A program made the position numbers and the translations under genes. Below are positions 45,295-53,529 of a stretch of 64,000 nt of DNA, piece after piece. The stretch is from NCBI RefSeq assembly GCF_014203555.1, contig NZ_JACHJH010000006.1, positions 1 to 64,000 of the forward strand, read 5' to 3'. The stretch comes from Streptomyces olivoverticillatus (GTDB taxonomy: Bacteria > Actinomycetota > Actinomycetes > Streptomycetales > Streptomycetaceae). The notes beneath the pieces are model-generated. The model did not search any database. It was not told the DNA's origin and was given only the letters and a program-made list of their open reading frames with translations. Within the stretch, counting starts at the first letter, position 1. The number at the start of each line of letters is the position of its first letter.

Positions 45295-45570
45295 GGACGC
45301 CTCCTCTCACACGCGGTGTGTTCCGCCCGCTCCCCTATGGTCGTCCATGATGCGGATGATGTGCCAAGTGGATGGCGGCCAAGCGAGGATTTCGTGACGC
45401 ATCTGGTGCAAAGCGGGTGTCGGTGCGTCAGAAACCTCGAGGAGTCAGCCACAGGCGCTGGACCTGGGCATATGCGGCATGGGTCGGGTGCGTGCAGGCC
45501 ACGGCCCAACACGATTCTCCCCGGTGACTAGGATGCCCGGGCACATCGACACCACACACGGGGACACGTT

Positions 45571-46815
45571 TTGTTCGGGATTATCAGGCCATGCCGTCAT
45601 CGGCTGTCCGAGAGCATGCGGACGGAGTGGATGGCGCATCTTTGCGGCCTCTGCCTCGCTCTGAGGGGCGATCACGGGCAGTTTGCTCGAATAGCCACCA
45701 ACTATGACGGTCTAGTCATATCCGTTCTGGTCGAGGCCCAGTCCTCGCGCGCCGAAGGTGCGAACTCCTGGCGGCGCACGGCCGGTCCGTGCCCGTTGCG
45801 CGGCATGCGCAGCGCTTCCGTGGCCAAGGGCGAGGGCGCCCGGCTGGCCGCGTCCGTCTCGCTGGTACTGGCCTCGGCCAAGATGCGGGACCATGTTGCC
45901 GATGGGGACGGAGCGTTGGGCAGGCGCCCGGTCGCGGCCGCCGCCCGCCGGATCGCCGCCAAGTGGGACCGGGCGGGCGCACGTACCGGCTCCGAACTCG
46001 GCTTCGACACCGCCGTACTGGTCGACGCGGTCGAACGGCAGACCGGGCTCGAGGAGCTCGCCGGGCCGGGCACCCCCCTGGTGCAGATCACCGAGCCGAC
46101 GGAGACGGCGACCGCCGCGGCCTTCGGCTACACGGCCGTACTGGCCGGGCGGCCCGCCAACCGGGCGCCGTTGGAGGAGGCGGGCCGGCTCTTCGGGCGG
46201 CTGGCACACCTGTTGGACGCCGTCGAAGACCTGGCCGAGGACGCCCGTACCGGCGCATGGAACCCGGTCGCCGCCACGCAGACCCCGCTCGCCGAGGTGC
46301 GGCGGCTGTGCGACGACGCCGTGCACGGAGTGCGGTTGGCGCTGCGCGAGGTGGAGTTCGGCAGCAAGGCGCAGGGCAGGCTCGCGCATCTCCTGCTCGC
46401 CCATGAACTGCAGAGCGCGGTCGACCGGGCGTTCTCCGACGGCGGCCACACCTGTGCGAACCCCGGACACCGGGGAGCCGCGGAACACCAGGGCGCCTTC
46501 GGCCCGCCGTCCTACATGCCCCCGCCCGCGCCGCCGCAGCCGCCGAGGTGGGGGAGGCGGCGCGGGCTGATCGCCGGGTGCGCGGTGTGGAGCGTGATGT
46601 GCTGTACGTGCCAGGTGTGTTGCAAGGACCCCTATATGGACCCCTGGAGCGGGAAGCCGCGCGAGGCCTGGTGCTCCATCTGTGCCGACAACTGCGACTG
46701 CGGTGGAGGCGACTGCAGTGGCTGTGGTGATTGCTGCGATGCCTGCAACTGCTGCGGCAAATGCTGCGATGGATGCGACGGATGTGATGGATGCGATTGT
46801 GGCTGTGACTGCTGA
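45571..46815 (+). CDS. DUF5685-like protein with a cysteine-rich C-terminal tail
   Basis: 414 aa. The N-terminal ~300 residues are an α-helical domain starting MFGIIRPC, with CGLCLALRGDHGQFARI (~25–41) and NYDGLVISVLVEAQ, as in the uncharacterised DUF5685 family. A Pro-rich linker (PPPAPPQPP) follows. The last ~80 residues contain about 25 cysteines (CC, CxC, CCxxC and repeated CDGCDG), with almost no hydrophobic residues, like a metal-binding metallothionein-type tail. No signal peptide. TTG 45571 is the start, after CGGGGAC. The family role is unknown; metal storage or an iron–sulfur/zinc-linked enzyme are guesses. Confidence 0.75.
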   Translation: MFGIIRPCRHRLSESMRTEWMAHLCGLCLALRGDHGQFARIATNYDGLVISVLVEAQSSRAEGANSWRRTAGPCPLRGMRSASVAKGEGARLAASVSLVLASAKMRDHVADGDGALGRRPVAAAARRIAAKWDRAGARTGSELGFDTAVLVDAVERQTGLEELAGPGTPLVQITEPTETATAAAFGYTAVLAGRPANRAPLEEAGRLFGRLAHLLDAVEDLAEDARTGAWNPVAATQTPLAEVRRLCDDAVHGVRLALREVEFGSKAQGRLAHLLLAHELQSAVDRAFSDGGHTCANPGHRGAAEHQGAFGPPSYMPPPAPPQPPRWGRRRGLIAGCAVWSVMCCTCQVCCKDPYMDPWSGKPREAWCSICADNCDCGGGDCSGCGDCCDACNCCGKCCDGCDGCDGCDCGCDC

Positions 46816-46836
46816 AAGGTACTGACCGAGCAGAAA

Positions 46837-47466
46837 GTGGCGCGAGGGGAGGGTGCGGCCGGAGCGACGGCCGGGGTGAAGGCAGCGGAGGCGCCGGCTT
46901 TGCCGCCGGGGAGGCGGGGCGGGCGGCCGTGGCCCGGGGTGACCTTCGTCCTCGGCGACACGGCGGCCGAGGCCCAGGAGAAGGCCGCCGAGATCCGCAA
47001 GCAGCAGGTCTCCCCGCAGACCGCCCTGCTCACCCTGGAACAGGTCTGGGGCCGCGACCTGTCCGGCTACGACCTCGACGGCCCGCTGCCGGACATCGAC
47101 CCCGATCCCGAAGGCCGCCCGGCCCAGGGCCGGGTGCGCATCGGCGATCCGCTCGCCGTCGCCGCGAAGTGGCGGGCCGTCTCCGAGGCCAAGGGCCTGT
47201 CCATCCGGCAGACGGTGATCGAGACCACCGGCCGGCAGTCCTTCATCGGGACGCCCGCCCAAGTGGCCGACGCCCTCGACGAGTTCGTCACCCTCCGTGC
47301 GGCGGACGGCTTCATCCTCGTCCCCCAGTTCACCCCCGGCGGCCTCGACGACTTCGTCGAGAGGGTCGTCCCTCTGCTCCAGGAGCGCGGCGCCTTCCGC
47401 ACGGAGTACTCCGGGCACACACTGCGCGAGCACCTCGGACTCGCGCGGCCCGCGGGGAAGGGGTGA
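46837..47466 (+). pseudogene. C-terminal fragment of an NtaA/SnaA/DszA-type FMN monooxygenase
   Basis: The frame encodes 209 aa. From about residue 33, TFVLGDTAAEAQEKAAEI, then LTLEQVWGRDLSGYDLDGPL, IRQTVIETTGRQSFIGTPAQV, and GGLDDFVERVVPLLQERG match the C-terminal ~180 residues of flavin-dependent monooxygenases (normally ~440–470 aa). The N-terminal TIM-barrel half with the FMN site is absent, and the first ~30 residues are Ala/Gly/Arg-rich non-homologous sequence. It starts 22 bases after the Cys-rich gene. A decayed remnant is the best call; a functioning short protein is unlikely but not excluded. Confidence 0.8.
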
Positions 47467-47678
47467 GCGGCGGGCTCGGGGGAGCCTCCTCGGGGCGCTC
47501 GTCGCGCGCCGGGGGCGCGTCCGAAAGGCGCTCTTGCGCCGCGGTGTCCGATGCCCGAATACTCCCGGACAGCGCTTGTCAGGGGCACGGCGAAAGTGGA
47601 ATCCTGCGTGCCTCTTGGCTGTGCGCCTCACGGGCCCGTCCCACCGGCGGGCCCCGGACCCCCCTCGGGAGGAAAGAC

Positions 47679-48602
47679 GTGAGGATCAAGCGCACCACCC
47701 CCCGTACCGGCACCGCCCGCCGAGCCAGGGTCATCGCCGTGGCCTCCGGCCTCCTGGCCGCCTCCGCACTCGCTGCCACCAGCGCCCACGCCGAGCCCGG
47801 CGCGGCAAGCACCGCCTTCTCCGCCGCCCAGCTGTCCGCCGCGAGCTCCGCCGTCGAGTCGGCCGACGTCGCGGGCACCGCCTGGGCTGTCGACCGGGCA
47901 AACGGAGACGTGGTCGTCACCGCCGACTCCACGGTCTCCGCCGCCGCCATAGCCAGGATCAGACAGCAGGCCGGGCCGTTGGCCGACGCGATACGCGTCG
48001 AGCGCACGCCCGGCACCCTCAAGCCGCTGCTCGCCGGCGGCGACGCGATCTACGCACCCACCTGGCGCTGCTCGGTCGGGTTCAACGTCCGCAAGGGCAA
48101 CACCTACTACTTCCTAACCGCCGGCCACTGCACCCAGGGCAAGCCGCCCTACTACACCAACTCCAGCCACAGCACGAGCATCGGCCCCACCACCGGCACC
48201 ACCTTCCCGGGCAGCGACTACGGGATCGTGCAGTACACCAACGGCTCCCTCGCCCACCCCAGCGCCGTCGACCTCTACAACGGCAGCTCCCAGCGCATCA
48301 CCTCCGCGGGCAACGCCGCCGTGGGCCAGAGCGTCCAGCGCAGCGGCTCCACCACGAAGGTGCACGGCGGCAAGGTCACCGGCCTGAACGCCACCGTCAA
48401 CTACGGCAACGGCCAGGTGGTCCGCGGCCTGATCCAGACCAACGTCTGCGCCGAGCCGGGCGACAGCGGCGGCGCGCTCTTCGCCGGCTCCACCGCCCTC
48501 GGGCTGACCTCCGGCGGCAGCGGCAACTGCACCTCCGGCGGCACGACCTTCTTCCAGCCGGTCACCAAGGCGCTCAGCGCCTACGGGGTGAGCATCTTCT
48601 AG
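47679..48602 (+). CDS. Secreted streptogrisin B-like serine protease (S1 family)
   Basis: 307 aa pre-pro-enzyme. Signal peptide to about residue 40, a ~75-residue prosegment, then a mature domain from about GGDAIYAPTW. Catalytic triad: His150 (TAGHC), Asp180 (GSDYGIV) and Ser263 (GDSGG). The mature part closely follows S. griseus proteases A/B (NVCAEPGDSGG, LTSGGSGNC, GTTFFQPV). Chymotrypsin-like specificity is expected. GTG 47679 has GGGAGGAAAG upstream. The Ser-flanking GDSGGALF instead of GPLF is unusual but conservative. Confidence 0.93.
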   Translation: MRIKRTTPRTGTARRARVIAVASGLLAASALAATSAHAEPGAASTAFSAAQLSAASSAVESADVAGTAWAVDRANGDVVVTADSTVSAAAIARIRQQAGPLADAIRVERTPGTLKPLLAGGDAIYAPTWRCSVGFNVRKGNTYYFLTAGHCTQGKPPYYTNSSHSTSIGPTTGTTFPGSDYGIVQYTNGSLAHPSAVDLYNGSSQRITSAGNAAVGQSVQRSGSTTKVHGGKVTGLNATVNYGNGQVVRGLIQTNVCAEPGDSGGALFAGSTALGLTSGGSGNCTSGGTTFFQPVTKALSAYGVSIF

Positions 48603-48757
48603 CGCCCCCTCCCGCGTCTGACCGCGAGCGCTTCCGCCCTTCCCCAGCCTCTCGGCCAGCAGCACAGAGCCCCCGGCCCGCCCGGCCAGGGGCTCGACCA
48701 CGCCCCGGCGCGGGCATACCGTGGATGTATCGCCTATGCGTACGGCAGGGGGTCGTG

Positions 48758-49771
48758 ATGCTCGAAGACCTCGTGGTGGCAGTGGTGGCCGCAGGATCCG
48801 CCGGGGTGGTGTACCTGGTCGGGGCGGCCCGGGTGGTCAAGCAGTACGAGCGCGGAGTGGTGCTGCGCCTGGGGCGGCTGCTGCCCAACGTCCGGCAGCC
48901 CGGGTTCACGCTGATCGTTCCCGGAGTCGACCGGCTCCGTAAGGTGAACATGCAGATCGTCACCATGCCGGTGCCCGCCCAGGAGGGCATCACCCGTGAC
49001 AACGTGACCGTGCGCGTGGACGCGGTCGTCTACTTCAAGGTCGTCAACCCGACCGAGGCCGTGATCGCCGTCGAGGACTACCGCTTCGCGGTCTCGCAGA
49101 TGGCACAGACCTCGCTGCGCTCGATCATCGGCAAGAGCGACCTGGACGACCTGCTCTCCAACCGGGAGAAGCTCAACCAGGGCCTGGAGCTGATGCTCGA
49201 CAGCCCGGCCATCGGCTGGGGCGTGCAGATCGACCGGGTCGAGATCAAGGACGTCTCCCTGCCGGAGACGATGAAGCGGTCGATGTCGCGGCAGGCCGAG
49301 GCCGAGCGGGAGCGGCGGGCCCGCGTGATCAACGCGGACGCGGAGCTGCTGGCGTCGAAGAAGCTGGCGGAGGCGGCTCGGACGATGTCCGGGCAGCCGT
49401 CGGCGCTGCAACTGCGGCTGCTGCAGACGATCGTGGCCGTCGCCGCCGAGAAGAACTCGACGCTGGTGCTGCCGTTCCCTGTGGAGCTGTTGCGGTTCCT
49501 GGAGCGGGCCGGCCACGGGGAGGCCGCGCCGCCGGCCCGGCCGGAGGCCGAGCCCGCGGCCGAGCGGATCGAACTCGAAGAGGCGCCGGAGGCTTCGCAG
49601 ATCGCGGAGTCCTTGGCGTCCTTGGGGTCCGCGGAGCCCCTGGAGCTCTCGGAGCCCTCGGCGTCCTCCGAGCCCTTGAAGTTCACAGAGCCTTCGGAGA
49701 CCGCGGAGCCCGTGGAGCGCCCGGCGTCCGCGGAGCCCGGGGACGGCGGGGCGGGCACCGAGCGTGCGTAA
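48758..49771 (+). CDS. Slipin/SPFH (band 7) family protein
   Basis: 337 aa. A single N-terminal hydrophobic hairpin/helix (residues ~5–25) anchors it to the membrane. The band-7 domain follows: YERGVVLRLGRLLPNVRQPG, NVTVRVDAVVYFKVVNP, QTSLRSIIGKSDLDDLLSNR and EAERERRARVINADAE. The C-terminal ~80 residues are an acidic Ser/Glu/Pro tail. Slipins form membrane scaffolds and are often paired with a NfeD-type partner, which is not seen here. ATG 48758 is used; GTG 48755 directly before it is possible. It lies between two secreted protease genes. Confidence 0.9.
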   Translation: MLEDLVVAVVAAGSAGVVYLVGAARVVKQYERGVVLRLGRLLPNVRQPGFTLIVPGVDRLRKVNMQIVTMPVPAQEGITRDNVTVRVDAVVYFKVVNPTEAVIAVEDYRFAVSQMAQTSLRSIIGKSDLDDLLSNREKLNQGLELMLDSPAIGWGVQIDRVEIKDVSLPETMKRSMSRQAEAERERRARVINADAELLASKKLAEAARTMSGQPSALQLRLLQTIVAVAAEKNSTLVLPFPVELLRFLERAGHGEAAPPARPEAEPAAERIELEEAPEASQIAESLASLGSAEPLELSEPSASSEPLKFTEPSETAEPVERPASAEPGDGGAGTERA

Positions 49772-50017
49772 GGCATAGGCAAGGCAGGGGTACGGCATAG
49801 GGCGTAGAGCCCTCGAACGCCCCCGGCAAGCGCGCGGCGCGTGATGGGGGCGCGCGCATGGTCATGCGCGCGACTGGAAGTCGCCCTTGTGCACTCCCCC
49901 CTCCGATCGGGACACTCGACGGACGACTTGGCATGGACGCGACCCGTGCCGCACGTCCTCCGGGTCCCGGACGCAGCATCGCCGCCGGGAACCCGACCCC
50001 CCACTGGAGGTGTCGAG

Positions 50018-50923
50018 TTGACCATCCGCCGGATGCCCGCGCGCGCCGCCTCGGCTCTCGCCGCCGCTCTTGCCCTCACCGCCGCCGTCCTTCTCCCGCA
50101 GTCCGCCCACGCGTCGTCCGCTTCGGCCGCCACCCGCTTCTCCGACTCCCAACTCGACGTCGTGCAGGAGGAGTTGAGCAAGACCGCCGCCATTCCCGGT
50201 ACGGCGTGGGCGACGGACCCCAGACTGGGCCGGGTGGTCGTCACCGCCGATTCCACCGTCACCGGCGCCCGGCGGGCCAAGCTCGACGAGGTCGTCTCCG
50301 GCTCCGGCGGGGCCGTGGTGGTGCGTACGGTCCCCGGCAGGCTCACCCGTTTCCTCGGCGGCGGCGACGCGGTCTACGGTCGCTCCGCCCGCTGTACGGC
50401 GGGGTTCAACGTCACCCGGCCCGGCAGGCCCGCTGCTTTCCTGACGGCCGGACACTGCGGCAACGCCGTGCCGAGCTGGTCCGCCACCCAGGGCGGCCCG
50501 GAGATCGCGAAGACCGTGGCCTCGGTGTTCCCCGGGCACGACTACGCGCTCGCGGAGTACACCGCCGGCGGCGACCACCCGAGCGTCGTGAACCTCCACG
50601 GCTCCGGTGCGCAGGCCATCCGCGAGGCCGCCCTCGCGTCCGTCGGTGAGACGGTCGAGCGCAGCGGCTCCAGCACCGGCGTGCACAGCGGCAAGGTCAC
50701 CGGCATCGACGCCACGGTCAACTACCCGGAGGGGCAGGTCACGGGGCTGATCAAGACCAGTGTCTGCGGCGAGCCGGGGGACAGCGGCGGCCCCCTCTTC
50801 GACCACGACAAGGGTCTCGGCGTGCTCTCCGGCGGTGTCGGCAGCTGCGGGCTGCAGGGCGGGGAGACCTACTACCAGCCGCTCCCGGAAGCCCTGGCCG
50901 CGCTCAAGGCGCAGCTCGGCTGA
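50018..50923 (+). CDS. Secreted streptogrisin-like serine protease (S1 family), second copy
   Basis: 301 aa pre-pro-protease. Signal peptide to ~35, prosegment ~36–110, mature domain from about GGGDAVYGRS. Triad His146 (TAGHC), Asp175 (GHDYALAE) and Ser256 (GEPGDSGGPLF). Same architecture as the upstream paralogue, but more divergent (VGSCGLQGGETYYQPL). TTG 50018 with GGAGG seven bases upstream. Probably secreted for protein breakdown in the aerial-hypha phase. A clear terminator follows. Confidence 0.9.
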   Translation: MTIRRMPARAASALAAALALTAAVLLPQSAHASSASAATRFSDSQLDVVQEELSKTAAIPGTAWATDPRLGRVVVTADSTVTGARRAKLDEVVSGSGGAVVVRTVPGRLTRFLGGGDAVYGRSARCTAGFNVTRPGRPAAFLTAGHCGNAVPSWSATQGGPEIAKTVASVFPGHDYALAEYTAGGDHPSVVNLHGSGAQAIREAALASVGETVERSGSSTGVHSGKVTGIDATVNYPEGQVTGLIKTSVCGEPGDSGGPLFDHDKGLGVLSGGVGSCGLQGGETYYQPLPEALAALKAQLG

Positions 50924-50942
50924 GGGCGCGCCCCCACAGGCG

Positions 50943-50985
50943 GCGGCCCCCGGACACACCTCCACGGTGTCCGGGGGCCGCTTTT
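50943..50985 (+). terminator. Terminator after second protease gene
   Basis: 15-base stem, left arm GCGGCCCCCGGACAC and right arm GTGTCCGGGGGCCGC, nine-base loop, then CTTTTCG. It lies between this gene and the convergent inhibitor gene, so may serve both. Confidence 0.88.
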
Positions 50986-51021
50986 CGCGTGCTGTGGCCG
51001 CGCGGTGTGGCTGGCCTCCGG

Positions 51022-51465
51022 TCAGAACTCGAAGACCGTGCCCTTGCCCGCCTTCGCCTCGCACGGGTTGGCGAACGTGTGCTCGTAGTTGACGCGCTTG
51101 CCTTCCCAGACGCCTATGGCCGTGACCACGGACGGGTTCCACTCCTTGGTGCAGAACGTGTCGGACTTGATCTTGGTGATCTGATCGAAGTCCCCGTCGG
51201 TCAGACGGAGCTGGGCGCAGGCGCCGCGCACGTCCGGGTGTGTGCCTGCGGGCTTGGGCATACAGGTGAGCGTCACCGCGCGCTGTACGTTCGCGGTCGC
51301 CGCCTCGTCGCCCTGGCCGACGGTCAGTACGAGCGCTGAGGGCGCGTACAGACTCTGCGTCTGCGCCGCTTGCGCGGGCGCGGCGTTCGCGGCCGTCCCG
51401 GCCGCCGCCAGGCCGCCCAATGCCAGCGCGGCCCCCAGCGCGATCCCCCCAGTGATGTACCGCAT
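51022..51465 (-). CDS. Subtilisin inhibitor-like (SSI family) secreted protein
   Basis: 147 aa with a signal peptide (to ~28). The mature domain shows SLYAPSALVLTVGQG at its start, TLTC, a Cys in GACAQL, and GVWEGKRVNYEHTFANPCEA, all as in Streptomyces subtilisin inhibitors, with four cysteines for two disulfides. The reactive-site segment aligns as C-T-K-E-W-N-P; the P1 residue is therefore Lys107 (Met in classical SSI), predicting trypsin-type inhibition. ATG 51465 with GGGAG eight bases upstream is preferred over GTG 51474. Likely controls extracellular proteases. Confidence 0.9.
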   Translation of the reverse strand: MRYITGGIALGAALALGGLAAAGTAANAAPAQAAQTQSLYAPSALVLTVGQGDEAATANVQRAVTLTCMPKPAGTHPDVRGACAQLRLTDGDFDQITKIKSDTFCTKEWNPSVVTAIGVWEGKRVNYEHTFANPCEAKAGKGTVFEF

Positions 51466-51859
51466 TCCGAACACTCCCTTGCTCGTGGGTGCAGATAACG
51501 GACGGCAGTCTGGCCCAAGTTGGGCATGAACGCACGCCCATCGAACACTTTCAGTCGCCGGTTGAAGACTTTCCGTAGTGGCTCGATCTCATGTGAAACG
51601 GGTCTCCGGGGTGGCGCCAGGTAAACGCCGGGCGGACGGGAGTGTCCGACTTGGCGGGGAAGAGGGGGATTTAATGTTTCAGGAGTGTTGACCAGCGCAG
51701 ATCCCTTGTAATCATTGACGACCCCTTAGGGAAGCCTTGGAAAGCTTGATTTAATGGCTTGTTGATCGTCGTATCGAAGGGCCTCGGTGTTGGCTCGGAA
51801 GGCTCGCGAGGCCAGGCCGAAAAGCGGTCCGCCCGGCGGTTGCGGGGCGACCTGCAGGG

Positions 51860-51875
51860 CTGCGGAGCTCCGCAG
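51860..51875. repeat. 16-bp perfect palindrome
   Basis: CTGCGGAGCTCCGCAG, twenty bases before the TetR-type inverted repeat. Possibly a second operator or a short stem; no T-run follows. Confidence 0.45.
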
Positions 51876-51893
51876 TAATGGCCGAAGAGCACT

Positions 51894-51913
51894 CAGACCG
51901 ACCGTTCGGTCTG
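51894..51913. promoter_or_regulatory. Orphan TetR-family operator-like inverted repeat
   Basis: CAGACCGACCGTTCGGTCTG: 8-bp perfect arms around a 4-bp spacer. This is the AGACCGnnnnnnCGGTCT form often bound by TetR/QacR-type repressors. No TetR gene and no properly oriented target start lie nearby. Confidence 0.55.
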
Positions 51914-52016
51914 TCCTCAAAAGGCTCTCTCGTCACTGGTGTTGATGCCCGCGGAGGGGCCGCTGACACCGCTTCCGCCGTTTCGTATACAGCGACCAAT
52001 CAGTTGCGGCGGTCCA

Positions 52017-53411
52017 TCAGCGCGCGCGGTGACGCAGGACGCTCAGGAGGACGGAGGGGTGGGCGAGGGCCGCGGGGCCGTCGAGCATGTGCTGGACGCG
52101 GGCGAAGCGGCGGTAGGCGGCCGGGTCCTCCGGCAGGACGGCGAGCAGGCCGGTCAGATACCGGTGCGCGAGGCGGCGGCCGACCGAGAGCGCCCGGGAG
52201 GGGTCCGCGGCGAGGTCGGCGGTGGTGCTGAACGTCCAGGGCAGGCGCAGCAGCCGGGCGGCGCGCCGCTGGAACGGGCGGGCCACGGGCCCGGCGGGCT
52301 TCCCGGCGGCGGCGCGCTCGCCGAGCATGGTGCCGAGCAGGACGGCCTGCTCGGCGGCGACCGTCATCCCTTGCCCGTAGAGGGGGTTGAGGGTGCACAG
52401 CGCGTCGCCGAGGACGGTCAGGCCGTCGGGCCAGGCGGGCATCTTGTGGAAGAGCGTCCAGTGGTTGCCGGGATTGGTGTGCCGGTAGGTGCGCGAGAGC
52501 GGGGTGCCCTCGGCGACGCATTCGGCGAAGTGGGGGTTGCGCAGGCCGGTGGCGTACTCCAGGAAGCCGGTGTCGTCCGCGGGCGGCAGGTCGTCGTCGC
52601 GGGTGATCAGGCAGATGATCCAGCGGCCGCCGTCGATGGCGAGAATGCCGCCGCCGCGTGGCACGGCGGGCAGGAAGGGGACCTCCACGGAGCAGAGCCA
52701 GTCGTGGTCGCGGGCGCTGTCGGGGATCTCGTACAGCCGTGAGGAGTAGGCGAAGGGCGAGGCGACGGCGAGCCGGCGGGCCCGCGGATAGCCCGCCGCC
52801 TCGAGCCAGCGGGACAGCGGCGAGGAGCGGCCGGTGGCGTCGACGACCAGGTCGGCGGGGAGGGTGAGGTTCTCCGGGGTGGCACCCGGCGCCAGCCTGC
52901 GGCCGATGACGGCCCGGACGCGGCCCGCGGCGCGGTCGAGGGCCAGCCCGTCGGCGCGGAAGCCGTCGAGGGTCTCCACCTGGGGCAGGGCGGTCACCCG
53001 GCGGCGCAGGCACTCCTCCAGGGTGTCCCGGCCGCAGGACTGCAGCGGGATGTCCAGGTGGGCGCTGGGCGCCCAGCCGGTGGGCAGCAGGCTGCGGTAG
53101 GCGGTGCCGAAGTCGAAGACGGGCGCCTGCCGTGCGGAGAGTTCCTCGCGCAGGCCGGGGAAGAGGATCTCCAGGAGCTGTCCGCCCCGGGCGAGCATGC
53201 CGTGGGGGTGCCGGGCCTGCGGCACTCCGGGGCGGGGCTCGCCGGGGCGGGGCGCCCGGTCCCGCTCGATGACGGTGACGCGCTCGAAGGTCTCGGCCAG
53301 CACCCGGGCGGTGAGCAGGCCCGCGTAACCGCCGCCGAGCACCACCGCCTGCCGCCAGGGCCGCGGGGCCGCCTCGGCCTCCGCCCGGGATATGTCCGTG
53401 CCGGACGCCAC
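52017..53411 (-). CDS. FAD-dependent monooxygenase/oxidoreductase
   Basis: 464 aa. N-terminal FAD-binding Rossmann loop VVLGGGYAGLLTARVLAETF (~20–40) followed by an ERD, then the middle LVVDATGRSSPLSRWL and the late GDALCTLNPLYGQGMTVAAEQA, the second FAD motif. The class includes epoxidases and hydroxylases of secondary metabolism and carotenoid metabolism. GTG 53411 has GGGAGG upstream. No partner reductase or NAD(P)H-specific motif is visible beside it, so the substrate cannot be inferred. Confidence 0.82.
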   Translation of the reverse strand: MASGTDISRAEAEAAPRPWRQAVVLGGGYAGLLTARVLAETFERVTVIERDRAPRPGEPRPGVPQARHPHGMLARGGQLLEILFPGLREELSARQAPVFDFGTAYRSLLPTGWAPSAHLDIPLQSCGRDTLEECLRRRVTALPQVETLDGFRADGLALDRAAGRVRAVIGRRLAPGATPENLTLPADLVVDATGRSSPLSRWLEAAGYPRARRLAVASPFAYSSRLYEIPDSARDHDWLCSVEVPFLPAVPRGGGILAIDGGRWIICLITRDDDLPPADDTGFLEYATGLRNPHFAECVAEGTPLSRTYRHTNPGNHWTLFHKMPAWPDGLTVLGDALCTLNPLYGQGMTVAAEQAVLLGTMLGERAAAGKPAGPVARPFQRRAARLLRLPWTFSTTADLAADPSRALSVGRRLAHRYLTGLLAVLPEDPAAYRRFARVQHMLDGPAALAHPSVLLSVLRHRAR

Positions 53412-53529
53412 ATGGACCTCCCCTGTCCGTCTGCCGGGCCGTGACGCTGCACGGCCCCCAACAGAGTGGACCCGCGCCCGTACCGGGATCACCGGCTCGT
53501 CAGCGCACCGACCGGCGCGCGCCGGTGGT

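Larger units (their letters stand above)
51466..52016. other. Gene-poor interval after the inhibitor gene
   Basis: 551 bp with no convincing gene: frames are short and lack high third-position G/C. It holds the SSI-family promoter region, an A/T-richer patch (51650–51770), a 16-bp palindrome and a 20-bp TetR-type inverted repeat (listed separately). It may be the decayed remains of a regulator or accessory insertion. Confidence 0.5.

Noticed and set aside
46837..47466. Calling a complete nitrilotriacetate monooxygenase
   Set aside because: The FMN-binding half is missing; only the C-terminal region is present.
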